Positions 20,182 through 30,532 are shown, counted from the first letter of the stretch. The stretch: DNA of 64,000 nt from Archangium lansingense (GCF_026626635.1 NZ_JAPNKA010000001.1:12866001-12930000); one strand, 5' to 3'. Notes: generated by a model not told the origin, from the letters alone. Translations and numbers: made by a program.

Positions 20182-20385
20182 ATGAACGCGCCCTCGCCCG
20201 ACAAGTTGATTCGAGCCGCCGTCCTCCTCACCCTGGTGGGTTTGCTGATGATGCTGCCCATCCTCTTCGGCATCCGCGCCAGCTTCGTGGGGCTCTACAT
20301 GCTGGGGAGCCTGCTGCTCACGGTGTCTCTCACGCTGTATGTGATTGCCGTGGTGCGGGAGCTGCGCCGCGGCGGCGCACTGTGA
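20182..20385 (+). CDS. Small two-helix membrane protein of the molybdoenzyme operon
   Basis: The 67-residue product consists almost wholly of two hydrophobic helices (about 11-30 and 34-57) with a short Arg-rich tail (VRELRRGGAL). It lies nine bases after the cytochrome gene and is likely the last gene of the operon. NapE and similar small proteins occupy comparable places in other nap operons, but there is no clear sequence match. It may help assemble or anchor the cytochrome. Its short length and good fit of codon use make it likely real. Confidence 0.7.
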   Translation: MNAPSPDKLIRAAVLLTLVGLLMMLPILFGIRASFVGLYMLGSLLLTVSLTLYVIAVVRELRRGGAL

Positions 20386-20413
20386 GCAGGAGCCACCGCG
20401 GCCCAGAGGTCCT

Positions 20414-21421
20414 TCACGGTGCCACGGAGAACTTCGCGCTCTCGGCGCCTACGGAGCCAAGGGAGCGGGCAATCAGCGTGGAGTCGATGAGGTAGCGGTC
20501 CACCGCGAGGCCCGGGAAGGACGCCACTCCATCCACCGTCTCCACCGTCCGCGGACCCGTGAGCTGGGCGTTGTAGAGGTTGCTGCCGAAGGACAGGGTG
20601 ATGGGCCGCTCCGGCGTCGTCATCACCTTGCCCGAGGCATCCACCACCGAGACCTCGACCACCGGTGAGAAGGGCACACCGACCCGGGTGAAGCTCGGCT
20701 GCACGCGGAACACGAGCCGGGACGCGCCCACGGGGACCACGTCGAACGGCTGGCTCGTCATCCCAGTCAGCCCGGGAGCACTCGTGTGGAGCGCCACACC
20801 TTCCCCTGACTGCAAGACGCTCACGCCCGTGAACGTGGCCACGCCCCGCTCCGCATTCACGACGAGCGTGCCAGAGAGATCTCCCCCTCGCACCCCGGCC
20901 AGGGAGACCTCCACTGGCGCATCCGTGCGCGTGTAGGGCACTCCCGCCTCGGTGACGATGGCCACCTCGAAGGTGGGCAGCGGCTGGCCCGCCTCGACGT
21001 CCAGGAACGCGCTCCGGAAGACCACTCCCACGGGCGGCTCACTCACCGGCGCGACGGAGAAATCATCGCTGCGAACGGACAGGCCGCCGTTCAGAGTCGC
21101 CACGAGCTGGAGATCGATGCCCTCCTTCGTGACGAAGAGCTCATGGAACCGCGCCACCCCCTTTTCCGCCACCACGTAGCGCGTCCCCACGAGCTCGGAG
21201 GAATAGGCCCCCGCGTAGAGCGAGAGCAGCACCGCGGCATTCGAACTCTCGATGCGGTCGCCGTCCTCGTCGAGGATCTCCACCTCCACCGGAGACAACC
21301 GCTCCAGCGCATAGCCGTTGGCGGGTTGGGTCTTGAAGCGCAGGGCCGCGGGCGTGGGCTCGGTACACGCCGCGCAGAGGGCCAGCAGCGCGGGCAGGAG
21401 GACGGTGAAGCAACGGCACAT
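20414..21421 (-). CDS. Lipoprotein with about three bacterial Ig-like repeats
   Basis: The 335-residue product has a lipobox LCAAC (Cys19). The mature part contains about three beta-rich repeats of roughly 100 residues. Each follows the scheme: an opening strand with a Gln/Pro motif (RFKTQPANGYAL; FRSAFLDVEAGQPLP; FRVQPSFTRVGVPFSP), V-E-V strands, a G-T/R strand, and a closing GVA(R/T/S)F motif. The GVARF, GVATF and GVASF sequences mark equal positions in each repeat. The design matches Big-type Ig-like domains used as spacers or adhesive modules on the cell surface. No catalytic domain is attached. It lies 48 bases after the PhyH gene on the same strand, and may be co-transcribed, though a functional link is not evident. 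Confidence 0.78.
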   Translation of the reverse strand: MCRCFTVLLPALLALCAACTEPTPAALRFKTQPANGYALERLSPVEVEILDEDGDRIESSNAAVLLSLYAGAYSSELVGTRYVVAEKGVARFHELFVTKEGIDLQLVATLNGGLSVRSDDFSVAPVSEPPVGVVFRSAFLDVEAGQPLPTFEVAIVTEAGVPYTRTDAPVEVSLAGVRGGDLSGTLVVNAERGVATFTGVSVLQSGEGVALHTSAPGLTGMTSQPFDVVPVGASRLVFRVQPSFTRVGVPFSPVVEVSVVDASGKVMTTPERPITLSFGSNLYNAQLTGPRTVETVDGVASFPGLAVDRYLIDSTLIARSLGSVGAESAKFSVAP

Positions 21422-21469
21422 GGACAGATGCTCCCAGGAAGGGGGACGAACCCCGCGACCGTAGCGGCG

Positions 21470-22171
21470 TTACCAGCGCTCGTGCCACTCAAGCCCATCC
21501 GGGAGTGACTCCGCCGCGTACTCCAAGTGCAACACTCGGCGATGCGCGGGGACGGTGGCAGGAGAGGAGGCGTGCAGGAGCAACGGCCGCATCACCAGCA
21601 ACCCGCCACGCGGGACGAGGCACTCGATGGGTGGAGTGCGCTCACGCCACGCAGCAATCTCCTCGGGGCCGAGCCGCCCGGCGAGATGGGAGCCGGGCAG
21701 CACACGCACCGGGCCGTTCTCCGCTCCGCAGTCATCGAGGTGGAGGCGCACCGCCACCATCCACTCCAGGAATACGACGGGCGGTTGCACGTGGGGAATG
21801 CCTGCCTTCTCGGACCAGGGACCGAAGCCCTCAGCGGTGCGGCGCTCGCGCACGGCGATGGTGAGGTCCTGGTGCCAGATGACCTTCCAGTTGGCCTCGG
21901 GCGTCTTGTCGAAGAGAAGGGCACGCACGGCGAAGCAGCCGGGACCCAGCACGGCCTCGGCCGCCTCGCGCATCGCTCCCGAGCGCGCAAGCTCACGCAC
22001 TTCGGGCACGGACTCGAAGAGGTCACGCGTACCGCCACGCCGCCGTGGCTCGGTGCCAGGGGGAAGCGTGGCAATCGCTGCGAGCAGCGCATCGATGGCG
22101 GCGGAGGAGACAGCCTCCGGGAGGATGGCGAACCCCTCTCGATCAATGCGTGCTGTTAGCTCCCCGCGCAT
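21470..22171 (-). CDS. Phytanoyl-CoA dioxygenase (PhyH) family Fe(II)/2-oxoglutarate oxygenase
   Basis: The 233-residue protein has the PhyH layout. The iron site is seen in IWHQDLTI (His and Asp of the HxD motif), and the distal His lies in LLHASSPA, followed by an Arg-rich strand (HRRVLHLEYA) that would hold 2-oxoglutarate. The loop PGSHLAGRL is typical of the family. Members hydroxylate or chlorinate diverse small molecules, from lipids to secondary metabolites. The substrate cannot be told. A GTG or ATG near 22171 starts the frame. The gene is divergent from the VOC protein gene at 22254. Confidence 0.87.
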   Translation of the reverse strand: MRGELTARIDREGFAILPEAVSSAAIDALLAAIATLPPGTEPRRRGGTRDLFESVPEVRELARSGAMREAAEAVLGPGCFAVRALLFDKTPEANWKVIWHQDLTIAVRERRTAEGFGPWSEKAGIPHVQPPVVFLEWMVAVRLHLDDCGAENGPVRVLPGSHLAGRLGPEEIAAWRERTPPIECLVPRGGLLVMRPLLLHASSPATVPAHRRVLHLEYAAESLPDGLEWHERW

Positions 22172-22253
22172 ACCCTTCCTCCCGATTACCCGTTCCAGGG
22201 GACGGAGTGTCCTGGCAGGCTACCCCGCCCCCAGCGTGGAGCCACGGACGACC

Positions 22254-22664
22254 ATGATCGAGCTGCGTGCCTGCATCGATGTCGAGGACCTGGACAAGGC
22301 CATTGCGTTCTACACCCAGACCCTCGGGTTGAAGCTCGGGCGCCGGCTGGGCTCCGACTGGGCCGAGCTGCTCGGGGCGTCCTCACCCATCGACCTGCTC
22401 GCGAAGCCGGCGGGAACTCCGTCGAGTCCCGGTGCATCCTCCGTGCGCGACTACCGCCGGCACTGGACCCCCGTCCACTTGGATTTCACCGTCACCGACC
22501 TCGACGCCGTCGTCCAGCGGGCCCGGGACGCGGGCGCCACACTCGAGCGGGACATCCAGGAACAGAAGTGGGGACGCATGGCCAACCTGGCCGACCCCTT
22601 CGGCAATGGCTTCTGCCTGCTCGAGTTCCAGGGCCGCGGCTACGACGAGCTCGTCGGCTCTTGA
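22254..22664 (+). CDS. VOC/glyoxalase-superfamily protein
   Basis: The 136-residue protein is a single vicinal-oxygen-chelate domain with two beta-alpha-beta-beta-beta modules. Module one holds IDVEDLDKAIAFYTQTLGLKL and module two LDFTVTDLDAVVQRARDAG, ending with DPFGNGFCLLEF. His in HLDFTV and Glu in LLEF are the expected metal ligands. Members act as glyoxalases, dioxygenases or antibiotic-binding resistance proteins; this one is too generic to assign. I set the start at the ATG at 22254, since the open frame upstream is the shadow of the PhyH gene. It probably has its own promoter in the short divergent region. Confidence 0.85.
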   Translation: MIELRACIDVEDLDKAIAFYTQTLGLKLGRRLGSDWAELLGASSPIDLLAKPAGTPSSPGASSVRDYRRHWTPVHLDFTVTDLDAVVQRARDAGATLERDIQEQKWGRMANLADPFGNGFCLLEFQGRGYDELVGS

Positions 22665-22765
22665 ACCGAGCCAGGTCGCCCGCTGTGCTCGCAGCCTGAC
22701 GTGCCGTCGAGCGCCAGTGAATCCATTCGGGCCAGAGGGCCACCTTCATGGAAGACTGCGCCGCC

Positions 22766-23878
22766 ATGCGAGCCGTGCTCCGTTCATCGCTCATCTTCCT
22801 GACGCTCGTGCTGTCCAACGCCGCCGGAGCGACCCCTCCGACGCCAGCGGCGAAGCCCAAGGGCTTCCATGCCCGCGTCCCCGATGAGGCGCGCGTAGAG
22901 CGCATCCTCCAGTCCCTATCCCCACGTGAGAAGGTGGGGCAGTTGCTCCTCGCCTATCCGCAGGTCGGCAAGGAGAACCCCGTGGAAGTCGGCGGGGTGC
23001 TGTTCGTAGGTGGGACGCTCCGGAAGCTCGACGCGGCGAAAGAGCGCATCCGCTCGTCCCGCGAGCGCGCTCGCATTCCGCCCTTCTTCGCGGTGGACAT
23101 CGAGGGCGGCGGCTTCAACCGACTCAAGGCGCATCCCTCGCTCAAGGAGCTCCCGTTGGCGCGGGACATGGCCACGATGGAGGATGCCGAGGTCGAAGCG
23201 TGGGGCGTGCGCGTCGGCAAGGCCATGCGCGAGGTGGGGCTCAACATGAACCTCGCGCCCGTGTTCGACGTGTCGCCCAAGGGCCACATGTTCCGCAACG
23301 GGCGCGCGTTTTCTGGAGACCCCGAGGTGGTGAAGCAGAAGGCCACCGCCTTCGCGCGCGGGCTGGCGAAGGCTGGAGTCGTCTCCATTGGGAAGCACTT
23401 CCCGGGCTATGGAGACCTCGATGCGGACTCGGACCATGAGCAGGCCGTCGCCGACTGGGACGAGGAACGTGTGCGCCTGGAGGCAGCGGCATTCCGGGCC
23501 GCGGATCGGTACCTGGGCGGAGTGATGCTGTCGAATATCGTCTACGCGAAGCTCGGCCCGGGGCCCGCCATCCTCGAGCCTGCGCTCGTCTCCATGGCGC
23601 ACGAGAACGGGTGGATCTCCGTCACCGACGACGTGGCCATCCGCGCGCTCGCCGAGCGCATCGGCGCCGAGCGAGAAGAGGTGGTGCGGCGGGCCTTCCT
23701 CGCGGGCAATGATCTCATCCTCACCACCGAGCCGCCGGACTGGTCGGGGGGCCTGGACTACTTCGGCATCCTGACGAAGATGGCGGAGTCGGATCCGAAG
23801 ATGGCCGAGCAGTTGGATGCGGCGGTGCGACGCGTGCTGCGAATCAAGGACCGGATGGGCCTGCTGGACGGAATGTAA
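22766..23878 (+). CDS. Secreted GH3-family protein resembling NagZ, with altered catalytic motifs
   Basis: The 370-residue protein has a signal peptide (FLTLVLSNAAGA) and a single GH3 barrel. The start at 22766 has GGAAGA at proper distance. The nucleophile region is TDD at 287-289. NagZ enzymes normally carry KHFPGHG followed by DSH, with the His serving as acid/base partner. Here the motifs read KHFPGYG (210-216) and DSD (221-223), so both conserved His are replaced. The usual EGGRVQR reads EGGGFNR. NagZ is normally cytoplasmic in Gram-negatives and recycles muropeptides. This one is exported and may be a weak, altered or non-hydrolytic relative. The C-terminal RRVLRIKDRMGL is a normal GH3 end. 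Confidence 0.83.
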   Translation: MRAVLRSSLIFLTLVLSNAAGATPPTPAAKPKGFHARVPDEARVERILQSLSPREKVGQLLLAYPQVGKENPVEVGGVLFVGGTLRKLDAAKERIRSSRERARIPPFFAVDIEGGGFNRLKAHPSLKELPLARDMATMEDAEVEAWGVRVGKAMREVGLNMNLAPVFDVSPKGHMFRNGRAFSGDPEVVKQKATAFARGLAKAGVVSIGKHFPGYGDLDADSDHEQAVADWDEERVRLEAAAFRAADRYLGGVMLSNIVYAKLGPGPAILEPALVSMAHENGWISVTDDVAIRALAERIGAEREEVVRRAFLAGNDLILTTEPPDWSGGLDYFGILTKMAESDPKMAEQLDAAVRRVLRIKDRMGLLDGM

Positions 23879-24029
23879 GATTTTCGCGAGCACGGGGGCT
23901 CGGAGCCTTCGTTGTATATGGTGGCGCCGAACCGGACCACGTCCTCATGCATTTCTCCCCTCGGTGTCACTTCCTGAATGCGGAAGAGCGCCTCCCAAGG
24001 TGCTGACCATCTAGGCCCGGGTACTTAGG

Positions 24030-26555
24030 TTACGTCTCAACCGCGATTGGTAGGCCAATCTGCTGGGCAACCGGGGTCCAGATGTCCGTCTCAACCCCCG
24101 GTGTCTCGATCGACACAACGAGCGCGTAACGCGCGCCTTTCTCGCTGCGGTCGCGCTTCGGCTGGTCCTTCCACCAACCACTCACTGGATAAATGCCGAT
24201 GACGCCACGTTCGGCGAGGTCAGCAGCAAAGCCCTGAAGGATGTCGGAGTGAATTGAGCCACGATTTCGAGCCTGCTCGCCAAGGTACCAGTCCGACGAA
24301 TCGCCACCGGTCAGTGGTTTTGCTTCATCTTCATCGAGCGCTCTCTGATTGAGCCGCTTGCGGAATTCCTCCATCGATTCGGTCGGCCCCTTCACCTCGA
24401 ACCGCAGACCGTGCGACGCGTACCGATGGCGATGCTTCCAGCCACGACGCCCAGGGTTTGGCTCAATGAAATACGAGAGCGTCACGCGCAGGCGTACCGG
24501 TGTCTCGCCGAGACTCTGAAGCACGTCCTTCGGCCATGGGAGGTCAAAGAGGTGCATCTCGCGCATCTTCCCGTCAACGAAGGGATGGAGCGTATCTTGA
24601 GCGATCAGCGTGAGTGCATCGTTTCCGCTGCGTAGGGCGCGGTCGAGGTGGGGCACGCCGAAGCCGTAGCGCCGCACAAGCCGGGCTCGTGCCCGCTTGC
24701 CACCGGCGCCCTTCAAATGCGCCTGCATCGCTCGCGTCCACTCGGCGGAATGAACGACGAGCGCCCGCACCGTCTCGGGCCAAAGCGTAGGGTACTCGGC
24801 AGAGATTATCGCTGCCATATGCGCAGCCTGCGCCGTAGCAGCACTGGTCGCCCAACTCATGACAAAGGGCTTCTTCGCAGGCTGGTAGTGCGTCGAGAGG
24901 AGGCAGAGATCCGGGCATGGGAAGTCGATCTCGCCTTTCGCATTCTTTACGACATTGCCACCCTCGAACACGACGTCGGGCGTGATCGGCCACGCTTCAG
25001 AAAACAGCACGCCCGTTGTGCTCCACGGCGACAGATCGCCTGCGGCTGCAACAGGTTGCCATCCGTTCCACTCCGGATGCTGGACGAGAGTCTTATTGGT
25101 GAATGCACCGACGGTCAGCGCGTTCCAAGCTTGGGCAGGGTCGTGAACAGGGTCAGCGTCGCTCCGATCGAGGTGGGCGACTTGGAGTGCGTTCGCGTCA
25201 ACGTTACCTGCGCTGACGACGAATAGTCGCCGCATAGGATCGCTGCCGTCATCAAGGTAAACAAGGCCTTGGCTAGACGCATCGAAGCTCCGGCCCGCTG
25301 CGAGCGCATCGACAGCGGCAGACCACGATGTTGGCTGGCCTCGGTCCCGTTCGTCAGTAGCTGTGATCGCCATCGAGAAACAGCGCCGCCGCTCCGGTGC
25401 TTGAACCTCTACTCGCGCGGTCGCCTCGGCAGTGATGGTCCCGTACAGTTCGGGTGAGTTCGCACCATCCGGCGGCAGAATTTTCACGGATTCAAGACCG
25501 TGACGGAGTTGTACGGGCTCAGAGCCAGCGAGCACGGGAGTGAGGTCCCCGTAGAGCGCGAGTCCCGCCATCTCGGTACCGTGCCCATGGTGGTCTTGCA
25601 CGCCCCAGCCCGGGTCACAGGCGTGACAGTCGGCGGCAGCGAGAGCAGGTTCAAGGAGCGGATGGCCTCGATTCACGCCAGTGTCGAGCACACAGACTGC
25701 GGGCGAGTCAGCGACGGGGCTGACTGTCCGGGCTAGCAATTCCTTCAGCCAGTCCACCTGCTCATCGGGCCCCATGTCGACGAAGACGGTAGCAGTCTCC
25801 TTCGCGCGCCGGACCTCGGCGACATCGTTGAGCACGTCAATCGAAGCGGAAAGTTGCTTCGGCGTGCCCCGCACCAGCATCACGACTCGATCGTCAAATT
25901 GAAGGCGGCGTGCTCCGACGGTGAGTTCCTGCAGATCCGCAAACTCCAGCAGTCGCTGCAGTTCGTTGCCATCATGGCGACGCAGCCAAATCTCCCACCA
26001 GATGGTCTCATCCTTCTTCGGGTAGACCTCGGTCGCGTCCGTCCACAGACCACGAAGCGTTGCGAGTCGCAGCGTGGCCACGGGATCGAGCATTTCTTCG
26101 TGGCGGCGCTCGCCCTTCTTCTTCGGCGTCGACTTCGCATAGCTCTCGAAGCGCGATACAAAGTGCTTCACCTTGCCCTCAGGCACGAAGACCGTCGCTC
26201 GCTCGATGCGTCTCGGCTTGGCCTCGTCAGTCAGCCCGTGCGAGACCGCGACGAGTTCGATGCCTTGCCGGGCATCCTCAAGCGACGAAAGCTTAAGGGG
26301 AACGTTGGGCACACTCTCGAACTGCACGTAGAGCCCAGGAACAGCGCCATGTACTTCGATGCCTGCGGCCGCGCGTCGTTGCTGTGCATCAACAACCGCC
26401 GACTCAAACGCCTTCTTGAGCGCCTTGCCGTGCACAGTTCGGCTCGCCGGCGCGGGCGGCTTCGGGCTATTAATTCTCCTGCCATGCGGGCGGTACTGCT
26501 CCGCAGTTGGTTTGCCGGGAACGATGATATGCGGACGATTGAGAGAAGATGGCAC
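24030..26555 (-). CDS. ietS: S8 subtilase, protease component of an IetAS-type defence system
   Basis: The 841-residue cytoplasmic protein (no signal peptide) has a helical N-terminal region to about 280 and then a subtilase domain. The triad is visible as Asp291 in VLDTGV, His325 in HGHGT and Ser571 in WATSAA, with the oxyanion Asn451 in SAGN. The C-terminal 200 residues form a beta-rich domain (VRLRVTLSYFIEPNPGRRG). It lies 19 bases after an AAA ATPase gene. That order and architecture match IetA/IetS, first described as plasmid incompatibility-enhancing toxin genes and later shown to give phage resistance. The base composition is lower in GC than in the flanking chromosome, as in transferred islands. 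Presumably the ATPase feeds or activates the protease; the target is unknown. Confidence 0.85.
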   Translation of the reverse strand: MPSSLNRPHIIVPGKPTAEQYRPHGRRINSPKPPAPASRTVHGKALKKAFESAVVDAQQRRAAAGIEVHGAVPGLYVQFESVPNVPLKLSSLEDARQGIELVAVSHGLTDEAKPRRIERATVFVPEGKVKHFVSRFESYAKSTPKKKGERRHEEMLDPVATLRLATLRGLWTDATEVYPKKDETIWWEIWLRRHDGNELQRLLEFADLQELTVGARRLQFDDRVVMLVRGTPKQLSASIDVLNDVAEVRRAKETATVFVDMGPDEQVDWLKELLARTVSPVADSPAVCVLDTGVNRGHPLLEPALAAADCHACDPGWGVQDHHGHGTEMAGLALYGDLTPVLAGSEPVQLRHGLESVKILPPDGANSPELYGTITAEATARVEVQAPERRRCFSMAITATDERDRGQPTSWSAAVDALAAGRSFDASSQGLVYLDDGSDPMRRLFVVSAGNVDANALQVAHLDRSDADPVHDPAQAWNALTVGAFTNKTLVQHPEWNGWQPVAAAGDLSPWSTTGVLFSEAWPITPDVVFEGGNVVKNAKGEIDFPCPDLCLLSTHYQPAKKPFVMSWATSAATAQAAHMAAIISAEYPTLWPETVRALVVHSAEWTRAMQAHLKGAGGKRARARLVRRYGFGVPHLDRALRSGNDALTLIAQDTLHPFVDGKMREMHLFDLPWPKDVLQSLGETPVRLRVTLSYFIEPNPGRRGWKHRHRYASHGLRFEVKGPTESMEEFRKRLNQRALDEDEAKPLTGGDSSDWYLGEQARNRGSIHSDILQGFAADLAERGVIGIYPVSGWWKDQPKRDRSEKGARYALVVSIETPGVETDIWTPVAQQIGLPIAVET

Positions 26556-26574
26556 AGGTCAGCCTCGTCGGTGC

Positions 26575-27561
26575 CTACGCATGCGAGCCACGTCGTTCCT
26601 CAAGGGCACAAACCAACTCAGACTCGCGAACTGCGGCGGATTGCTCAAGAATCGCGTTCTTCGCCGCCTGCTCGCACGCATGCGTGATCTCTGCGTGACT
26701 CAGGCCCTCTGAAGCCTTGGCCGCACACGCCCAGTCGATGCCCGACGTATCGAGCAGGCTGAGCCGCGCCTTCATCACACGGATCGCAATTTCAACTGTT
26801 GGCAGGGTGTATTCCACGACTGCGTCGAAGCGACGGAAGAGCGCGCGATCGAGGAGCTGAACATGGTTTGTCGCACCGATGACCAAGCTGTCCGACTCAT
26901 CCTGCTCAAGGAATTGCAGGAACGAGTTGAGGACACGCCGAATCTCACCGACATCGTTCTTCGAGCCTCGCTCACTGCCGAGGGCGTCGAACTCATCGAA
27001 GAGGTACACGCCTCGAGTCGACAGGATCGCATCGAAGACGAGACGGAGCTTCGCGGCCGTCTCACCCATGTACTTCGTAATGAGCCCATCGAGACGGATG
27101 GTGAAGAGCGGAATTCCCAGTTCTCCAGCAAGCGCAGCCCCCGTCATTGTCTTGCCCGTTCCGGGGGGACCGATGAGCAGAAGCTTGCGCATAGGTACAA
27201 AGCCGTGGGCGCGGATCCGGTCGCGCTGGCGCTGCTCTACGAGAACACGATCGAGCCGGGCCCGAAGAGGGGCGGTAAGGGCCATGTCCACTAAGCGAGT
27301 CTTCGGGTAGGCGACTGTGAGGAGGCCCGCCAGTTCGCCCCGAGGCTGAGCGAGCGGGACTGGCTTCTGCCCACGCACAGACTCGATGGCACTGGCTTTC
27401 GCCTTGACTTGATCCACAAGCTCACGAAGTTCCTGGGCAAACTTGCTATGCCCGCTCCGAGCAGCCTGCGCGGCGACCTGCATTGCGATCGCGTAGAAGC
27501 GCGCGTCATCGCCCGCTGCATGGCACCGAATGAGCGCTTTGACTTGGTCCGCGGTTGCCAT
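26575..27561 (-). CDS. ietA: AAA+ ATPase, ATPase component of an IetAS-type defence system
   Basis: The 328-residue protein has a helical N-terminal domain of about 100 residues and a classic AAA+ module. Walker A is GPPGTGKT at 131-138, Walker B GVYLFDE at 184-190, the sensor region VIGATNH, and the arginine-finger loop DRALFRRFD. It resembles the FtsH/spastin-like ATPases that thread substrates. It precedes the subtilase gene by 19 bases on the same strand and the pair is probably one transcript. In the IetAS system both parts are needed for phage resistance. The GC content is visibly lower than in surrounding genes. The promoter is not evident; GTACAAAAT, 10-18 bases before the ATG, is the only -10-like sequence. 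Confidence 0.87.
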   Translation of the reverse strand: MATADQVKALIRCHAAGDDARFYAIAMQVAAQAARSGHSKFAQELRELVDQVKAKASAIESVRGQKPVPLAQPRGELAGLLTVAYPKTRLVDMALTAPLRARLDRVLVEQRQRDRIRAHGFVPMRKLLLIGPPGTGKTMTGAALAGELGIPLFTIRLDGLITKYMGETAAKLRLVFDAILSTRGVYLFDEFDALGSERGSKNDVGEIRRVLNSFLQFLEQDESDSLVIGATNHVQLLDRALFRRFDAVVEYTLPTVEIAIRVMKARLSLLDTSGIDWACAAKASEGLSHAEITHACEQAAKNAILEQSAAVRESELVCALEERRGSHA

Positions 27562-27610
27562 AGTAGTGATTTTGTACCCTGATCGCCTGAGCAGGGGCTA
27601 CCCCAAGTAG

Positions 27611-27841
27611 CAGGATCGCTCAAGATTCTGTATCGCCCTGAAGAACCCGGACGCTTTCGGTCGCCTACGGTCTCATCCCGTCCGTACGTATCATCGACTT
27701 CAAGTACCCCTGCCCTCCAGCCGACCGTCCAAGGTGAACGTAGCAAGAAGAACGCCCGTGAGGACTCGACATCAGGCGACGTCTCCCAAGCAGGCGCTGG
27801 ATGGAAAGGCCCTCATCCTCACGCCGCGAGGGTTCTTCTGA
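27611..27841 (+). pseudogene. Possible 3' remnant of a gene once coupled to the immunity gene
   Basis: A frame free of stops for 76 codons ends in TGA whose last base is the A of the following ATG (TGATG). No convincing start or RBS is visible, and the composition is mixed. The tail reads SPKQALDGKALILTPRGFF. Toxin genes often overlap their immunity gene in this way, so this may be the remains of a toxin C-terminus. It could equally be chance. Confidence 0.22.
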
Positions 27842-28776
27842 TGAAGGAGCACATTCCCCATATCCGGGTGCGAGCGGACAATGGCTTCCTGGTGGCTCGC
27901 GACGGCCTCATTCTCTGCTTCTTCATGCGCCACTCCCATGGAGAGGTGGCTCCCGCCGTGTGGAGGGCCCTACAGACATATCTGCGAGCCATCCCTCCTG
28001 GGGCCTTGAGTTGGTACGTCGCTTCCGAAGGGGGAATCCTGCCTCTCGACGGCGAGAGCTGGGAAGACCTCCGTCAGGACATGCTCGAACGCCCGTGCCC
28101 GGTCTCGCGCATCATCGATCTGCAGGAGCACAGCGACCAGGTGGGCGGCTACAACTTCGAGTACTACGGCCGTCGGCTCGATGCGCCCGTGTTCGCCCGC
28201 GACGAGAACTCCACCAGTGCCGTTAGCTTCACCCTCCCCACTGGGTACCTCCTGGAGCACGGTCCTGCACGCGTTCGTGCCCTCGCCCTCGAGCTCGCTC
28301 GCGAGCTGCCCTTCAGCTTTGGCTACGCCAGCCCTGTTCTCGTCGCCCCCAACTACTGGTGGTACGCCGCTCGCGGCACGGTTCGCTCATTGAGAGACCG
28401 CTATCCGGGCCTGGATGTCTACAACCTCGAAGAGACCAGCCGGCGCCTTGGAACCCGCGCTCGTGGCGTCTATTGGCTCACCTTCCTCGGCCAGCCCCTC
28501 CTCGGCCAGCTCGGCGGACTCGAGAGCCTGCAGCAGCGGCTTCCCTTTCCAGAGATGTCCTTCCAGGCCCTGGAGGGTGAGCGAGCACTGATCACCCTCA
28601 GCGAATGGCCCGACGCCATCGACACCGAGCAAGAGCCCATTCCACCCCAATTCCTCGTCCTCGCCCGTCTGCTCGATCCTTTCATTTACGAGCAGGACGT
28701 CACCGGCTGGTTCTTCCACGACGACAAGGAAGGAATGGAGGACCAGCGCCGCTGGATACGGCGCTTCTGTCCCTGA
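27841..28776 (+). CDS. DUF3396 protein, type VI immunity family, apparently orphan
   Basis: The 311-residue cytoplasmic protein fits the DUF3396 family, annotated as type VI immunity proteins. Visible family features are an N-terminal strand pair, a central aromatic segment FSFGYASPVLVAPNYWW, the RYPGLDVYN motif, YWLTFLGQPLLGQLGG, and a late GERALITLSEWPDA. Members neutralise toxins delivered by neighbouring cells and are usually encoded directly after the toxin. No toxin gene is intact upstream: only 280 bases separate it from ietA, which is divergent. It may therefore be an orphan immunity gene that protects against kin or rivals. It lies at the edge of the low-GC defence island, though its own codon use is closer to the chromosome. 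Confidence 0.75.
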   Translation: MKEHIPHIRVRADNGFLVARDGLILCFFMRHSHGEVAPAVWRALQTYLRAIPPGALSWYVASEGGILPLDGESWEDLRQDMLERPCPVSRIIDLQEHSDQVGGYNFEYYGRRLDAPVFARDENSTSAVSFTLPTGYLLEHGPARVRALALELARELPFSFGYASPVLVAPNYWWYAARGTVRSLRDRYPGLDVYNLEETSRRLGTRARGVYWLTFLGQPLLGQLGGLESLQQRLPFPEMSFQALEGERALITLSEWPDAIDTEQEPIPPQFLVLARLLDPFIYEQDVTGWFFHDDKEGMEDQRRWIRRFCP

Positions 28777-28791
28777 ATCCTGTCCGCGGGC

Positions 28792-30420
<1,629 letters not shown>

Positions 30421-30516
30421 GGGTGACTCTTTCATTTTGGAAGAAGGGTAGTTCGTTTCGACCGGCTGGCCCACCCACCGCATTCCCAAGCCCTCGGATT
30501 TCCTTGGCCCCCGAAA

Positions 30517-30532
30517 TGGCCCGGGGATTGCT
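30517..30532 (+). promoter_or_regulatory. Sigma-54 (-24/-12) promoter of the STAS-like gene
   Basis: TGGCCCGGGGATTGCT matches the sigma-54 consensus TGGCAC-N5-TTGCA/T in both key dinucleotides (GG at 30518, GC at 30530) with the exact spacing. It differs in one base of the -24 block. It lies 75 bases before the GTG of the plus-strand gene and downstream, in the divergent region, of the activator gene. Confidence 0.75.

Noticed and set aside
23879..24029. Short minus-strand frame with MHEDVVRFGATIYNEGSEP between the GH3 gene and the subtilase
   Set aside because: It runs on into the antisense of the GH3 gene, has no ribosome site and no independent stop near the gap, so coding cannot be supported.
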